DNA of 64,000 nucleotides, taken from positions 32,350,040 to 32,414,039 of the forward strand of contig JAKTNV010000001.1 in assembly GCA_022747635.1 (NCBI GenBank), read 5' to 3'. Origin of the DNA: Hetaerina americana. Lineage: Eukaryota > Arthropoda > Insecta > Odonata > Calopterygidae. Numbering within the stretch: position 1 is the first letter of the stretch; each line of letters opens with the position of its first letter. Shown here piece after piece: positions 24,480 to 35,812 of this stretch. The translations under genes and the position numbers were made by a program. A model generated the notes under the pieces. That model searched no databases. It had not been told where the DNA came from and worked only from the letters and a program-made list of their open reading frames with translations.

Positions 24480-25125
24480 GTAAATTATTATCAGGTCGTC
24501 CACCATTAAAGGTGGGGTCTTTAATGGGCTTAGAATAACTAGAGCTACACTCATATCTATCCTTTTCCTCCCTCTCCTCCATGTGTCTCACGTTGTGCCC
24601 TTTATAACAATTTAACATTCGATTGCTAATCAAAATGTTCTCCATCCACATTTCATCCCTCTTTGGATTTCTCCCAATAACCCTCCTCCTTCGCCACCAT
24701 TCCTTGTACTTATGTGTTTTATTTTCCACCCACATTACCTTTTTCATCCTTCTCCACACCCACATCTCAAAATCCTCCAAACTGCGCCTCTTTTCTCACT
24801 TAAACGACTAAGTTTCTGCTCGAGAAAAAACACGCTCCCAATCAAATTGTGCACTAATTTCATCTTAACATCCTTACCCAACATCCACGTCATCAACTGC
24901 TCTCTCCTCATTAAAGCTCCTTTGCCTAATGCATTTCTTCTCACGTACCCACTCCTTTGACCATCTTGGTATAAATAACAGCCAAGATAGGTAAACTGCC
25001 CCCCGCCCTCGTTTGAACCCTCTGATATAAACGTTTAACTTATCCTTTCCATTCCTCAAAATCCGCGCAACCTTTTTTGTTCACATTCATTTCCGTACGA
25101 TATCTATCACAATTATTTTCTAATG
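24480..25125 (-). mobile_element. Decayed LINE C-terminal fragment, minus strand
   Basis: The minus strand retains CDRYRTEMNVNKKG (about 25070-25115), matching CDRYRMRININKRK of the 21.7 kb copy. It then has a diverged QFTYLG-like block (about 24985), DGQRSGYVRRNALGKGAL (about 24920-24960), LEDFEMWVWRRMKKVMWVEN (about 24720-24780) and NILISNRML (about 24630). Several frame changes separate the blocks. It starts just after the FADD box, so it is 5'-truncated. It lies tail-to-tail with the plus-strand relic at 23.4-24.0 kb. Confidence 0.87.
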
Positions 25126-25299
25126 CAATCAAAGAGAAAAATTCACCATTGAGGAAACCAGGTTTCTTTATAAATTATAGTTTTCGCGTCGGCGACTGAA
25201 TACCAGCGCCAAAACTGGAGCTACCCATCAACTTCCGCGGTAGTGCATTTCGTGGGAATAGTAGTAACCTTTTGTAGGAAAGGATAGCGAGCGATCACT

Positions 25300-26110
25300 A
25301 TCGAGTGATTCGCGCTGTAGCCTAGTCAACTGCCCCGTCGATCGGCGGGGCAGTTGGGAGAGCGGAATCCCTCCTGGTAGGTAACTAATCCAAAATGTGC
25401 GTGCCCATGCACACTCACCGAGAAACTTTTTTCCTCACGTAGATTTACGAATACTAACACCGCATTCATCATGAGGGGTGAGGCCCTGGGATCGGGCCAC
25501 ACGAAGAGTGCCGAAAGGCCTCGATTAAGCGGAGCGATTTCATCGCGATCGCATTTTTTCATCACCTGCGAGGGATTTCGCTTCGTGCGGCCGGCGAGAG
25601 AGATCGCGAGATTCGCCCTCCGTCGAGGAAGTAGAAAAAATGTTTATTTTCATCGTTCCGATGCCAACGATAGCCCCTGCGGTGAGTAATCCATTTGTTG
25701 CTCAATTGAAGGAGTGAGTCACGTCTATCTAGCAAAGAGTCAAGAGGTGAGGGATTTGCATTCCGCCGAGCGAGTATGTCCCCCTGCGCGCGTGCGGACG
25801 AAGTCACGTCCATAAAAGACGTCACGCGGTTTGGGTCCATTTTAAAATTGTACAACATCCATGCGGTCACGCTTGGTCACGCTGTTGGACCGTTAAATTA
25901 TTTCGCTGTAATTTCTTGTTTCGGCGTGACGATTCCAATGAACTCTGCCGTGGTGACCACCGCAGATTGGCGTGTCGACCGCTGGGAAACAAGCGAAGAA
26001 CTAAAATTTCCGAAGAAAATTCGGGAGCAAACATGATGATGAAATGGGAAACAAGACACCGCAAATTTTCGCCGGAGTGTCGATTCATTGCGCTTGTTCG
26101 CGATGAAACG
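25300..26110. promoter_or_regulatory. CpG-rich island, possible regulatory region
   Basis: CpG density is visibly higher than in the surrounding AT-rich DNA. The sequence has a cluster of GTCACG/CGTGAC words (near 25716, 25803, 25821, 25863 and 25873) and one copy of the motif that recurs at 26.58 and 40.42 kb. Overlapping open frames on both strands have no domain. Promoter or enhancer function is inference only. Confidence 0.3.
25807..25827 (-). repeat. Dispersed motif copy 1 (GCGTGACGTC-type)
   Basis: The reverse complement reads GCGTGACGTCTTTTATGGAC. It shares GCGTGACG and the trailing TGG(A)C/TGGATG block with copies at 26580 and 40420. See the finding on the recurring motif. Confidence 0.6.
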
Positions 26111-26579
26111 TTTTAATGTCAGGGACAGCCAGTGATGTAGCGATGATTTTATTTTGCACGGCGTTAGCTTGGATGGTGCTATACTGATTTTCCAATATCG
26201 ATTTATGATATAAAACAAATATTATAGCAATATCAATATTAATCTGGCAATGGCAATATTACCTAAATAAAACATCTACTTCTAATCGTTGATAAAATCA
26301 TATAGCCACAGGGCTATATAACTATAGTCACTCCTTTCACCAATTTAAAGAAATTCGTTTACACGGTTTATATCGTCGGTCAAAATTATTCTGTGTAACT
26401 TCTCTCGTCCAAATCGTTAGTAGATATTTATCGTCTCCTTAAAATTAGTTACATAAATCTCGACGATAAAAAATATATTGACATGTTGAAAAATACCACA
26501 CAGATCTGGTGTTACTGTTCTTGTTAAGTCAAATCTCTAGCCTCTCTCCACTTCACCACGCTGAGCCAAGACCATCAGC
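26111..26579. other. AT-rich noncoding DNA
   Basis: An 8-bp perfect hairpin (ATATAGCC and GGCTATAT around ACAG, 26300-26319) is the only structure noticed. Confidence 0.5.
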
Positions 26580-26601
26580 GCGTGACGCCGTTTGTGGATG
26601 G
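26580..26601 (+). repeat. Dispersed motif copy 2 (GCGTGACGCC-type)
   Basis: It reads GCGTGACGCCGTTTGTGGAT followed by GG. It resembles the copies at 25807 (minus) and 40420 (plus), with substitutions that include loss of the TGACGTCA core. Confidence 0.5.
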
Positions 26602-27840
26602 CGCCCGAAGGAGTCTATTGCCCAGTCATCGCAATAAACTGATGCGGGGGATCATCATTATTGTTCCGCGTAACCCCCACAAATTCAGCTAGTGCCTCCC
26701 ACAGCGCAAAGTAGTTCCGAGTCACTCAAGTTGTTCATCAAATGAAAAAATTGCTACATTGATTTGAAATTCAATACCTACGTGTTATTGCGATCGCTGA
26801 GTAAGAATCCGAAGTTATAATCAAAATTCTATTGGTTTTTTGCCAAATAAACCATTTTTTTGCAAATATATTTTTATGATATAACGAACCTCGAGCTTAA
26901 GGATGCGACTTTACGGTACATGGCAGAATATTAATATATATGTAATCTTTGTGTAGATCATTGGGCGTAACAAATTAAAGTTACAAATAAATAGATTTTG
27001 ATGTAAATGCAGTAAGGTAACATCTTTTAATTACGCGAAAATTACCGAGGTTGCAGAGACTCACATACAGTATAGTAGCGGTTTGAAATCGACAGTCCTA
27101 ATACCATATTCATCTCTTCCTGAAAGCATTTATTTAGGATATTTTCAACGCCCACAAATATATTATCTGTGAACCAAGTATTCCGCATTTATTTTGCTAG
27201 TATCGGGAAAGGTAAGACTGAAACTTGTTAAAACGTCTGTGCTGCAATGGTTTGTCATAGTTTCCTTCATAATACGAGCCTTTAAAAAAGTTTTTGATTT
27301 GACAAATGTAACTTATTTCCGGCATGCTGTGAAATTATAGACGGAATTGAGCAACGAATTAAAAACATTCAATAATATTTTGACACGGTAGCGACAGGGA
27401 GCGTTGGGTCGCCCTCTGCACACTGGGTCGAAACATTAATTTCTTTTGGACAAATCAGCCCACAGGAAGCTCTAAAAGTCAACGGATTACGATAATACTT
27501 GGGGCCCGTGGTCTGGAGATGTATGGGAATCGATCGCTCCCAACAAAATTTTGATTGGCGCATTCGTTTTGTTTTATTTCACTCACAAAAACAACCAAAT
27601 ATGAACGAAAAAACGGGAATTAACCCCACGCTGACCTGTTACAGCGAATGAATACATTTATTCATGACCGAACAAATTTGAATTTGAAACACTATTCAAA
27701 AATTCTTTATGTTTCTATGTTTTTTCCGGAAATGTAATCAAAATTCTGCTTCGAGGAATCGAATACCAATCATTTACATATGAAATACTTCAAATATCGT
27801 ACGAATCTGTTAGGTTTCAGTCATCCTGCGGACTGATTCG
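26602..27840. other. AT-rich noncoding DNA
   Basis: No supportable gene. A B-box-like GATCGATTCCC occurs on the minus strand at 27525-27535 without an A box. Confidence 0.5.
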
Positions 27841-28220
27841 TTCAAGGAAACTGGCGTGTCGGCCTACTGCGCTGCGTGGGAAGAAGTTCCGAGCGGGGTG
27901 CGGCTTGGCGGGAGGGCCTCCATGGACCGGGATCGCCTGCCGCGCCGGTGGGCAGCAGCCACCACGTGCCCCCTCCTTCCCCCTCCGACCTCCTCGCCCG
28001 CATCTCGGCGGGGCCATAAATCCGCCCTCTCGCGCCTGTGAATCCATAAACGTACCCGAGGAACCGAAGGCAAAAAAATTGTGCCGGGGCCACTTGAAAA
28101 TGTAAACGGCCGCGTGGGTCTCGATGGAGTAGCGTATGTATATGCAAAGGGAGAAAAGAGGAGAGCACGCCGCGCTCGACGGAAGTGGTGCTGCGAGAAA
28201 AGAAAAAAAACACTCCCGAG
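27840..28220. promoter_or_regulatory. CpG-rich island with paired CCATAAA sites
   Basis: A short, strongly CpG-rich segment contains GGCCATAAATCC (about 28012) and ATCCATAAACG (about 28042) within 40 bases. Four or more overlapping open frames cover it on both strands, as expected for stop-poor GC-rich DNA, so no coding call is made. CCATAAA (TTTATGG) is a binding word for Cdx/Abd-B-class homeodomains. An enhancer or promoter role is inferred from composition and these words only. Confidence 0.3.
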
Positions 28221-28635
28221 CCGTGTTCTTGTATCGCAAAATTTCATCTAAATCGTTCAGGGTGCGGATATATTACATGTGCCAACCTCAAGGTCAGCTA
28301 TTCGAACAAATCGCTGGTTAGTTGTGGTCACGGTGAATCGCAGCGGCAGCCAGCCTGCTGGCAAACTTGAACGACTACATGAGCTCCTTTATTTCACTCG
28401 AATGAATGACACACGAAACCATTTTTGTCTGTAGATAAGTATTAGCATACAAGGCTGCAGTGTAAATGGGCGGCATCACATTTCACGCTGCAGAACTTGT
28501 TTGCAATAAGATTTTAAAACTTGACACTATTAGTGGTAGTCCGATGTGCTTTATGTTGAGAATCGATATTGGAAAGGGAATATCATAGAACCCAAGTTCA
28601 CATAGACAGACTACAATACTTGGTGACTAGAAATC
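28221..28635. other. Noncoding DNA
   Basis: Nothing recognisable. Confidence 0.45.
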
Positions 28636-28722
28636 GTAACGCGATGCTATAAAAACACTGTAATAGCAGTGTTTTTGCTATAAAAACACTGTAATAGCAG
28701 TGTTTTTACAGCACCGCGTTAC
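28636..28722. repeat. Nested palindrome: two identical 31-bp hairpin units inside an inverted repeat
   Basis: The outer arms GTAACGCG (28636-28643) and CGCGTTAC (28715-28722) are perfect inverted repeats, with partly matching TGCT / AGCA just inside. Between them two identical 31-bp units stand in tandem (28646-28676 and 28677-28707). Each is itself a hairpin with 10-bp perfect arms, AAAAACACTG and CAGTGTTTTT, around TAATAG. The whole could fold as one long stem or as two adjacent hairpins. It resembles the sub-terminal structure of some miniature inverted-repeat elements, but no certain target-site duplication was seen. Confidence 0.95.
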
Positions 28723-31200
28723 AATAAGGCACTTCAATAAACAGAAGATTTAAAGAAGAGTCAAGAGGGCAGGGAAGAAGAGTTATTTTTTAACGATATA
28801 TGGGAGGGTGGCGAGACGAAGCAGAAGATTTGAAAAAAATTGATGGATCGTTATTTTTCCTAGAAATCAATTTGTTCTTGAAACATGAAAAACAGAATGG
28901 CATTACTAAATGGGTGCTTTACTTATAGCAGAAACAATTAAATACGTTAATATGGATCGTTGAATGTGAATCTCAAAGTAAGAGCATTGGGGGAAAAGCA
29001 AGAGCGTAGATTGGAGGCTTGTCAGAAGTTTGGAGAATTAAAAAGTGAGCTTGGCACTGGAAGACATATGGGGAAATGTTAGACTCGTTGAGGAAGTAGA
29101 GGATGTCGGCGGGTGTTGTTCGGAGAACAAGTGGATGGAGGAGGCACTGAGGTTCGGCGGAGTCTGTTGTAGGAGGCAGGAAGAATATTAAGTAAGAAGA
29201 GAGAGGAAGGAAGAGTAGGGTCGTCTTGAAGATTGTGGAAATTACGAGAATCTGAACAGAAAGATCTAAAGATGGTAATATATGAATAATTCACGAAGTC
29301 CTTGACATATCGGCATCAGATGAAATAAAAGGTGAACTGCGAGTCATATCAATATTTGAGAAAAGAAGAAGTTTGAACATTGCATATGGAGAACTGGAAA
29401 AAAATTAAATTTTCTTCAAAGAGATGGTGGATGTATAAACATATGGAAGGCATATGGTGACATATGGACGTATACTACCGTTACTAAGTAGAACGTAGCC
29501 ATGTATTAGATCTGCTCACACTATGCTACATTACATTCTACGTAAAAATCATTGTTTCATAAAATTTGGAATATTTGGAATTCGCAGATATTCGTCGAAA
29601 TTAGACCCGGTATTAGATGCGGGGAAAAGCTAAATCGCGCTCCATCCCTAACCATTACTCCCAGTGAAATGTAAAGACAGCCGCACATAATTGTGACGTG
29701 ATGCCTGAGGTGTCTCAAGGCGAGCGAAGAACACGGATCGCGATGAAGAGCGAGGTGACGAAGGGAACGGATTTGGTTGCATTCTAGGTTAGCATTCGAA
29801 GCAATGCACGGTATTAATAAGATTCTTACGAGGAGAGCAAACGAACCAACTCGCCCTTGCACACTCGGAGTTGTCCCAATGGATGAACACGAGAAAACAC
29901 TCGGGTGTTACCATCCCATCGGACCTAACACTTGCAAACAACGATTACCTCGTGGTGTACGCGATGCCGACTTGAATAAAGGTAGATATGTGAAATGAGC
30001 AGAGCACATTAAATGCACTAAAGGGCGAATAAGAGATTCTGTTCTCTACTTGATAAGACCTCTTATTAAATGTTAACTTTCACCGATGCATACCAGAAAA
30101 AAACTGACCCGAAAACTGAATTACATGAAATGAACATCCATCCGGTTTATGAAGAGCTGTCACAAAAAACTTTTCGCACGAATATTATAAAATCTGTGGT
30201 GGTAATTCCAGGATAAGTACATTGTGACACCAAGTAAATATCACGTCGGATTTGATAAGAGTAAAAAAAATAGACCGTTGAAACAAATCACTTTTACCTC
30301 GCACAACTCATGGTCACAAAACAGAGGACATTAATACATCAAAACACATATTCCCTTTAGAGCCTTCTTCGTCTTTTCCATGGATGGAATCCTAACACCT
30401 CTTGCAGCGCGCCTTTGCGACAGGGCTTGCGGAGCCCCAGCCCTGCGTATGAAATAACCTTAGGGAGGGAGCAGTTATTACGCTTGGCTATTATTTGTCT
30501 GTGCGCGAATGAATCCAAGTAACATCACCATGTATTTCTTTAAAAATTAACTAAACCTGCGTTTTTCCTATGCCAGCCGACGATTATTCAACATCGTTAT
30601 TTATGGATTTTTATTTAACACCCGGTACTGTGGGAAATATAATTGTTCCCCAAGGCAAATAACATCTAATTTATTATTTAAAACTTATAATAGTGAATCG
30701 CCTAAAAATTAAAATGATGATCCATTTTGTCGGTGACGAGTGCTGAGAAACCTCGAGGATTTCCTCGTTTACCCGCCCGTGGATCCGCCACTGATTCTAA
30801 ATTCAAATGGAAACTTAAATCAAGTGGCTTCTTTGATCCGAGTAACAGACCGCGAAGCTGGGCTGCGACGAACTGACCGGGCCCAGATTTAACCTTAAAA
30901 AGCAGCACACTAAATTCTTCTCTGTTCCAATTTAGATAACAGAAATAAGCATGCATGGATTTAAATACTAAATGCAATGAGAAAGAAGGAAAGAGACTAT
31001 AAAGTTATACATTCACGAGGTTCAGCCTGCAGAATAAGTGACCTTGTAGGTATGTTCTGAATGCAGATACTTTTTGATGCGCCGAGTCTAAAAATAATTC
31101 CCTTGTCAGGTGCCATGACAACGGGCATGAGCCTGCATATCAAATGCTCCAAATTACCATGTGTGTGAGTGTGTGTATGTGTTACGAGATACGAGTACGT
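28723..31200. other. Noncoding DNA
   Basis: A purine-rich stretch (28740-29250) carries no convincing retrotransposon blocks. Three CATATG words occur within 40 bases near 29441-29466. No gene is supported. Confidence 0.45.
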
Positions 31201-31322
31201 ATGCCCTTCATCAAGTAGTTAACCTCCCACGTGAAGTAGGCCGCGCCGCGACTTTCGTGTTTTTTACTCTTAAGGCTCCCCTCTTCCTTGTTTTATTTAG
31301 CGCATTTTTGAGTCTTGAGATG

Positions 31323-31348
31323 CCGCTGGCGCATTCCAGCGCCAGTGG
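31323..31348. repeat. GC-rich hairpin
   Basis: CCGCTGGCGC and GCGCCAGTGG pair over 10 positions with one G-T mismatch around the loop ATTCCA. Confidence 0.8.
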
Positions 31349-32229
31349 CGCCCCGAAATTTGCCAGCACCTTCACTTTGTTTCAATTATTCGACGCATTT
31401 CCCAGCATCATTGAGAGAAAAAATAAACATCCTACCGCAATTCTGGCATATCACATTCCGAAGGCGAAAGCAGGTAGCTAGGTCTCCCTCCACTGTCCGC
31501 ATGATTGGTCCATAATAAGGATTATATTTCCATATACTGCTTAATTTGCAATTGGATCTTTTAATATCAATACGATAAATTATTCTTTGGAGAAATAACA
31601 ACGTAATATCCCTCACAAAATGACTTGTATTTCATAGACACTAATTTTTCCTTATTCTCAATCCGGAGTAATCGCAAAAGGAGAAGTCTGATGCAAGTAT
31701 TATTCGCTCATTTAAATTAGTAATTGACCGGAGCGGTGTTAAAATTCTCCCGAATTCACTCCTCGCCCAGGAAACAACAAAGGCACAATGGGATTCTCGG
31801 AATGAGCCTCTTTGTTGAAAGCACAGTTGAGCCCACTGGAAAAGTCCATGAAAACATCACGCTCTCTCCACCACTTAAAATGGAGAAAGTAAACTGGACC
31901 AATATCTTCTACTGACGGAGTTACTATGCCATTCTGTTTACGAGGCCTTAAAAGTGCCAAAAGTGTGGCGAGCTCAGGAAACTTTATGAACCATCGACCC
32001 AAAACTCAGACAATCGGTCGGCCCGGAAGCACAGGTCTCTACACGGTCTGCGACTAGTCCGAGAGCGGTCGGCGACATCTGCACCTCGCCCATCCCTACA
32101 CCCGCCGAGACCAACTTTTCAGGCACGCTGCCAACATTGATAATCTCAGGCTCACAAGACGAGGGGTGAGCTCAACTCCCGACGAGAGCGCACTTGTGTA
32201 TGTAGGTACAAAACGTTCACGGGAGTGAC

Positions 32230-32262
32230 ATGGATTCGGTCGCCGCTGAAGAAATATTCCTC
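32230..32262 (+). CDS. Possible first coding exon (candidate only)
   Basis: ATG in a favourable context (GTGACATGG) begins the frame MDSVAAEEIFL. It is followed directly by the strong splice-donor match CTC|GTGAGT at 32263. The surrounding DNA is CpG-rich. If unspliced, the frame runs 61 codons to 32415. The exon is too short to recognise, and no partner exon was identified. It is listed because start context, donor and composition coincide; chance remains likely. Confidence 0.15.
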
Positions 32263-32450
32263 GTGAGTGCCGAAGCGTCCGGTCTGGCGGATGATGACGT
32301 GGAGATCGCGGAGAGCGCGTCGATTCGTTTCGTAAGGAGAAAGTACCGGTGGTGTACGCGCGGGGAATCGACCTCGGTGCCTCCGGGGAGATATTCACTG
32401 CTGATATTTCCCTAAGGCAGGAAAACATTTCAACTCTTAAAATTTCCATT

Positions 32451-35400
32451 TCCGAGCACGCGGGAGGAAAATAAAATGGATGCGGAGCATTTCTGAGATA
32501 GTAGAAATGCAGCCATTTACAAGCCGAAGGAGTGTGGGGGCAGCAACATTTTTAATTCACAAGGGTTTTATTCGACAGGCGAAGAATCGTCGAAAAGCAA
32601 CGCTCGAGAACACAGAGCTCCAGTAAAATCCATCCCATCCGGCTCGACTTGGCAAAAATACTCCATATTGAGAAAAATAATGAAAGCTTGTAACATTTCA
32701 TTCACGCAAACCCGCGTTTGTCTTCCCAATAGTGACTCAACGCTGTGGCGTCACCCTCAATAGTGCATTAATAAAGTTTTAAAGGAAAAAAGGGAGGAAA
32801 AAATGAATGTGCATGGAAAATTTAAAAAATATTTTTGTGTTTCAATAAATGTTTTCGTACAGCAGACACTCAACAAATGTAGACCTGGAAGAAAAAAAGC
32901 ATATATTTCCGATGTAACTGTACATATTAATTTGTTTTGATCAAATGCGCACATGATTTTCCTCTCAGAACAGAGCTAAAATGAACATTTCAAAACGTAA
33001 GCCGGAAGAATTGCGAATTTTGAAGATTAAAATTTAATGACTTTCGTGAAATCATACCAATGAATGGTTCTATTAACTCTATACAATATCTGTAATTCTT
33101 TTTTTTTCCATAGCTAACTTGTATATCATGACACATTTTCCACTGGTAGTAGCTACATGAACTTAGATTCGATATAATTATAATATACATGTATGTCACA
33201 AATTATGAAGACTGTTGTAACTTTATGATCAAAAGTCAAGTTCCTTCATCATTCTGGCATACACTTTGGTTAGTGGTACATTCATAACCCACATTTACAT
33301 AAGGCCACACATATTATACAGGCTAAAGTAATTAAATAAAGTATAACTTTTCTGTCTCCCTAAGTGAGAATTCTGATTATTTAACGACACGGCGGTGATT
33401 ACTGCGTAGCGGTGTAATATACGACACCGTGCAATTGGAGTTTTCAAATAACAAAGCGCAAAAATCTGAAATCTTGTTCATATTTAAACGATGGAAACAA
33501 AAGAACAACCCTCCGGGTGCTTCTTTACATGGTATTAATGAGGTTCTCGGTAGCTTCAACAATCTTCTTCTTTTTCGAAAAAGCTTTTGCTCTAATGCTG
33601 CCATAAGAAACGACACTGCCTGAGGGTGAAGAGAATCCGAGAAAAGAAGGCCAATGTTTACAATATTCTTTTATAAATGTATAACATACAAGGAGCAGAG
33701 AGGTCACTTGAAAATATTTAACTGACGTCGCATCGAGTTCGTGGGGGTGTAATCACTATTGTTCACATTCAGATTTCAAATATACATCTCAATTTTGTCC
33801 CAATTTCAATATAAAAATCGCATCTCAATATAAAATGATGAATTATGTCTCGAGTGTCAGTGAAAATATTTTATTTCAATCATAACAAAAGGATAACTCC
33901 ACTCAATCTTCACATTTCATTTAAATGAAAGTCATCACACAGCTCATGGTTTCAAGATACTAGATGATAATCAACCTTGCGAATAGGTATTTTTTCCTTT
34001 CAATGAAATTTATTTATTTACATTTGATAATTAACAATACACAATCTTATACAACATACAATGAATAATTGCAACTATCAGCTCGGTCTTAAATCGCCAT
34101 TATAATGACATTAACAATAGCATAGCAACATTCATCATGCATACTTTTAGTATATTATTGTACAATATACATATACCAATCAGTACATACCCTATGCGTC
34201 AACAGTATGTATTCTACTTCCACAGTAATTCTGATTCAGTCAGAGTGAGTTAGCACTTAAAGAAGTAATAGCTTTTAAAATTCTTTTTTATAATTATTTA
34301 TTTGATTGCTACATTATGATTCTATTAAGTCTAACCTTGGGCTTGTCAGAGGATGTCAATCAGTTTAATTTGTCTATTTTTATTACGTCCCTCATATATT
34401 ATTTATTTCATTACTACAGTTTTTGGTTTTGATTTAATACAGTAAATTTTATTTTAATCTGAACTTGATTTAATTTTAATTAATCACTATAATAATAATA
34501 TTTTGATTGTGGCACCCGCTGTAATGCATGAAATGTGAAAATTTACTCGAGCTATCTTTTTATTATAACTGAAAAAATCAAAGGAACTTGAAATATTTAA
34601 AAAAACAAATCAATTCACGCACTGCACGCACCTTTCGAGTATAATGCAAGGTAGGTCTTACCCTTTTACCAGTCTTCGTTACCCTAAAACCCAGGGAATA
34701 AAGAAAGGAGAAATGCTAGAGGTTTCACTTTAGGGCAGTCCACATCAGGGATACCAAAGAAAAGCACATCATTAAGGACACACCAAGAAAGATACGAGAG
34801 TGGGGAGTTATAAGGGGGAGTAGCCATAACCATGAAATGAAGGACGTGGGCTGCCACTGGAAAGGAATAAAGAAGGGTGAAGGGCGGGCTGCAGCTACAA
34901 ATCTTTGTCTTGGAGAACAAATGAATGGCCAGAGGGAAATGCCTCACAGGCATACTTTACTCCCCTCCAGGGGTAAGTATCTATCTGTAGTCATCTCTTA
35001 ATATCTCGGGCAACTGTCAGCCGAAAGCTTTTTTTCGCCGCCTTGGTAGAAGATTAATCCGCCCAGACATTTACGCTATGAAGATTTTCGTTCGCATTTG
35101 TTTCTTTAAAAAACACCCAACAAAATCAATAGTGCTGGCAGTAATTAATCTTCGGGGTGCATCATTTAGGCATACAGTATTTTGTTCACGTAGCTCCATC
35201 CTTACCTTCTTTTTTAACGCAATGTATAAACGTTCGTTAAACAAGATGGCAAAGAGAAACGCTGGCGTTTATTGATCGGGTCGGCCCATGCAGATTTTTT
35301 TCAAATAAAAACTGGAATGACGAAGGCTGCATATCCATCCATTCCCTATCTCTGTCTACGACGCTGAAGACAATATAACTTCTACTGGGTTTTTCTTACC

Positions 35401-35750
35401 CTTTGCGACTTGTCTCCACTTTGCGAACACGAAAATATTCCGCTTTGTGTATTCAATACGCTCTTGAATATATTTCTTTTTACCCATCAGACCGTGAAGT
35501 TTCTCGGTGATGTATGGAACTGGAATTTTCACAAGCTACTCTTGTCTCCCTAGTTAACCCTCCTCAGCGCAATATTTTAGATCTCAGATGCAAGAAGAAT
35601 TCTGGCCCTCGGAATATAATTATCATTACTTTGTATTTTACCGTTAAGGTGGATATTGTCATATCTTTAATTATTTTCTTTCTCTTACGTACGTCGTGGG
35701 CTGATTTTTTTTAAGTTTTGAAAATATTTTCGCGAATATTTTTGGTGGAC
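32451..35750. other. AT-rich noncoding DNA
   Basis: Long AT-rich stretch, strongest at 33960-34620. No gene, repeat family or transposon end was recognised. Confidence 0.55.
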
Positions 35751-35763
35751 TATTCCATGAATC

Positions 35764-35801
35764 TTTAATCTAAAGATTGAAGTTTTAATCTTTAGATTAA
35801 A
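35764..35801. repeat. 15-bp perfect inverted repeat (hairpin)
   Basis: TTTAATCTAAAGATT and AATCTTTAGATTAAA pair perfectly around an 8-base spacer. Weaker pairing continues outward between ATTCCATGAAT and ATTTGTGGAAT, giving a structure of about 60 bases. A transposon terminus, a hairpin-forming transcript and a replication-slippage product are all possible. Confidence 0.92.
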
Positions 35802-35812
35802 AATTTGTGGAA

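Larger units (their letters stand above)
31200..32450. promoter_or_regulatory. CpG-richer stretch, possible promoter or first-exon region
   Basis: CpG density is raised, especially at 32020-32410. It contains a 10-bp hairpin (31323-31348) and a candidate start codon with an adjacent splice donor (see 32230). No core-promoter element could be placed with confidence. Confidence 0.25.

Noticed and set aside
27500..27545. SINE suggested by GATCGATTCCC on the minus strand
   Set aside because: No A box or tRNA-like sequence upstream.
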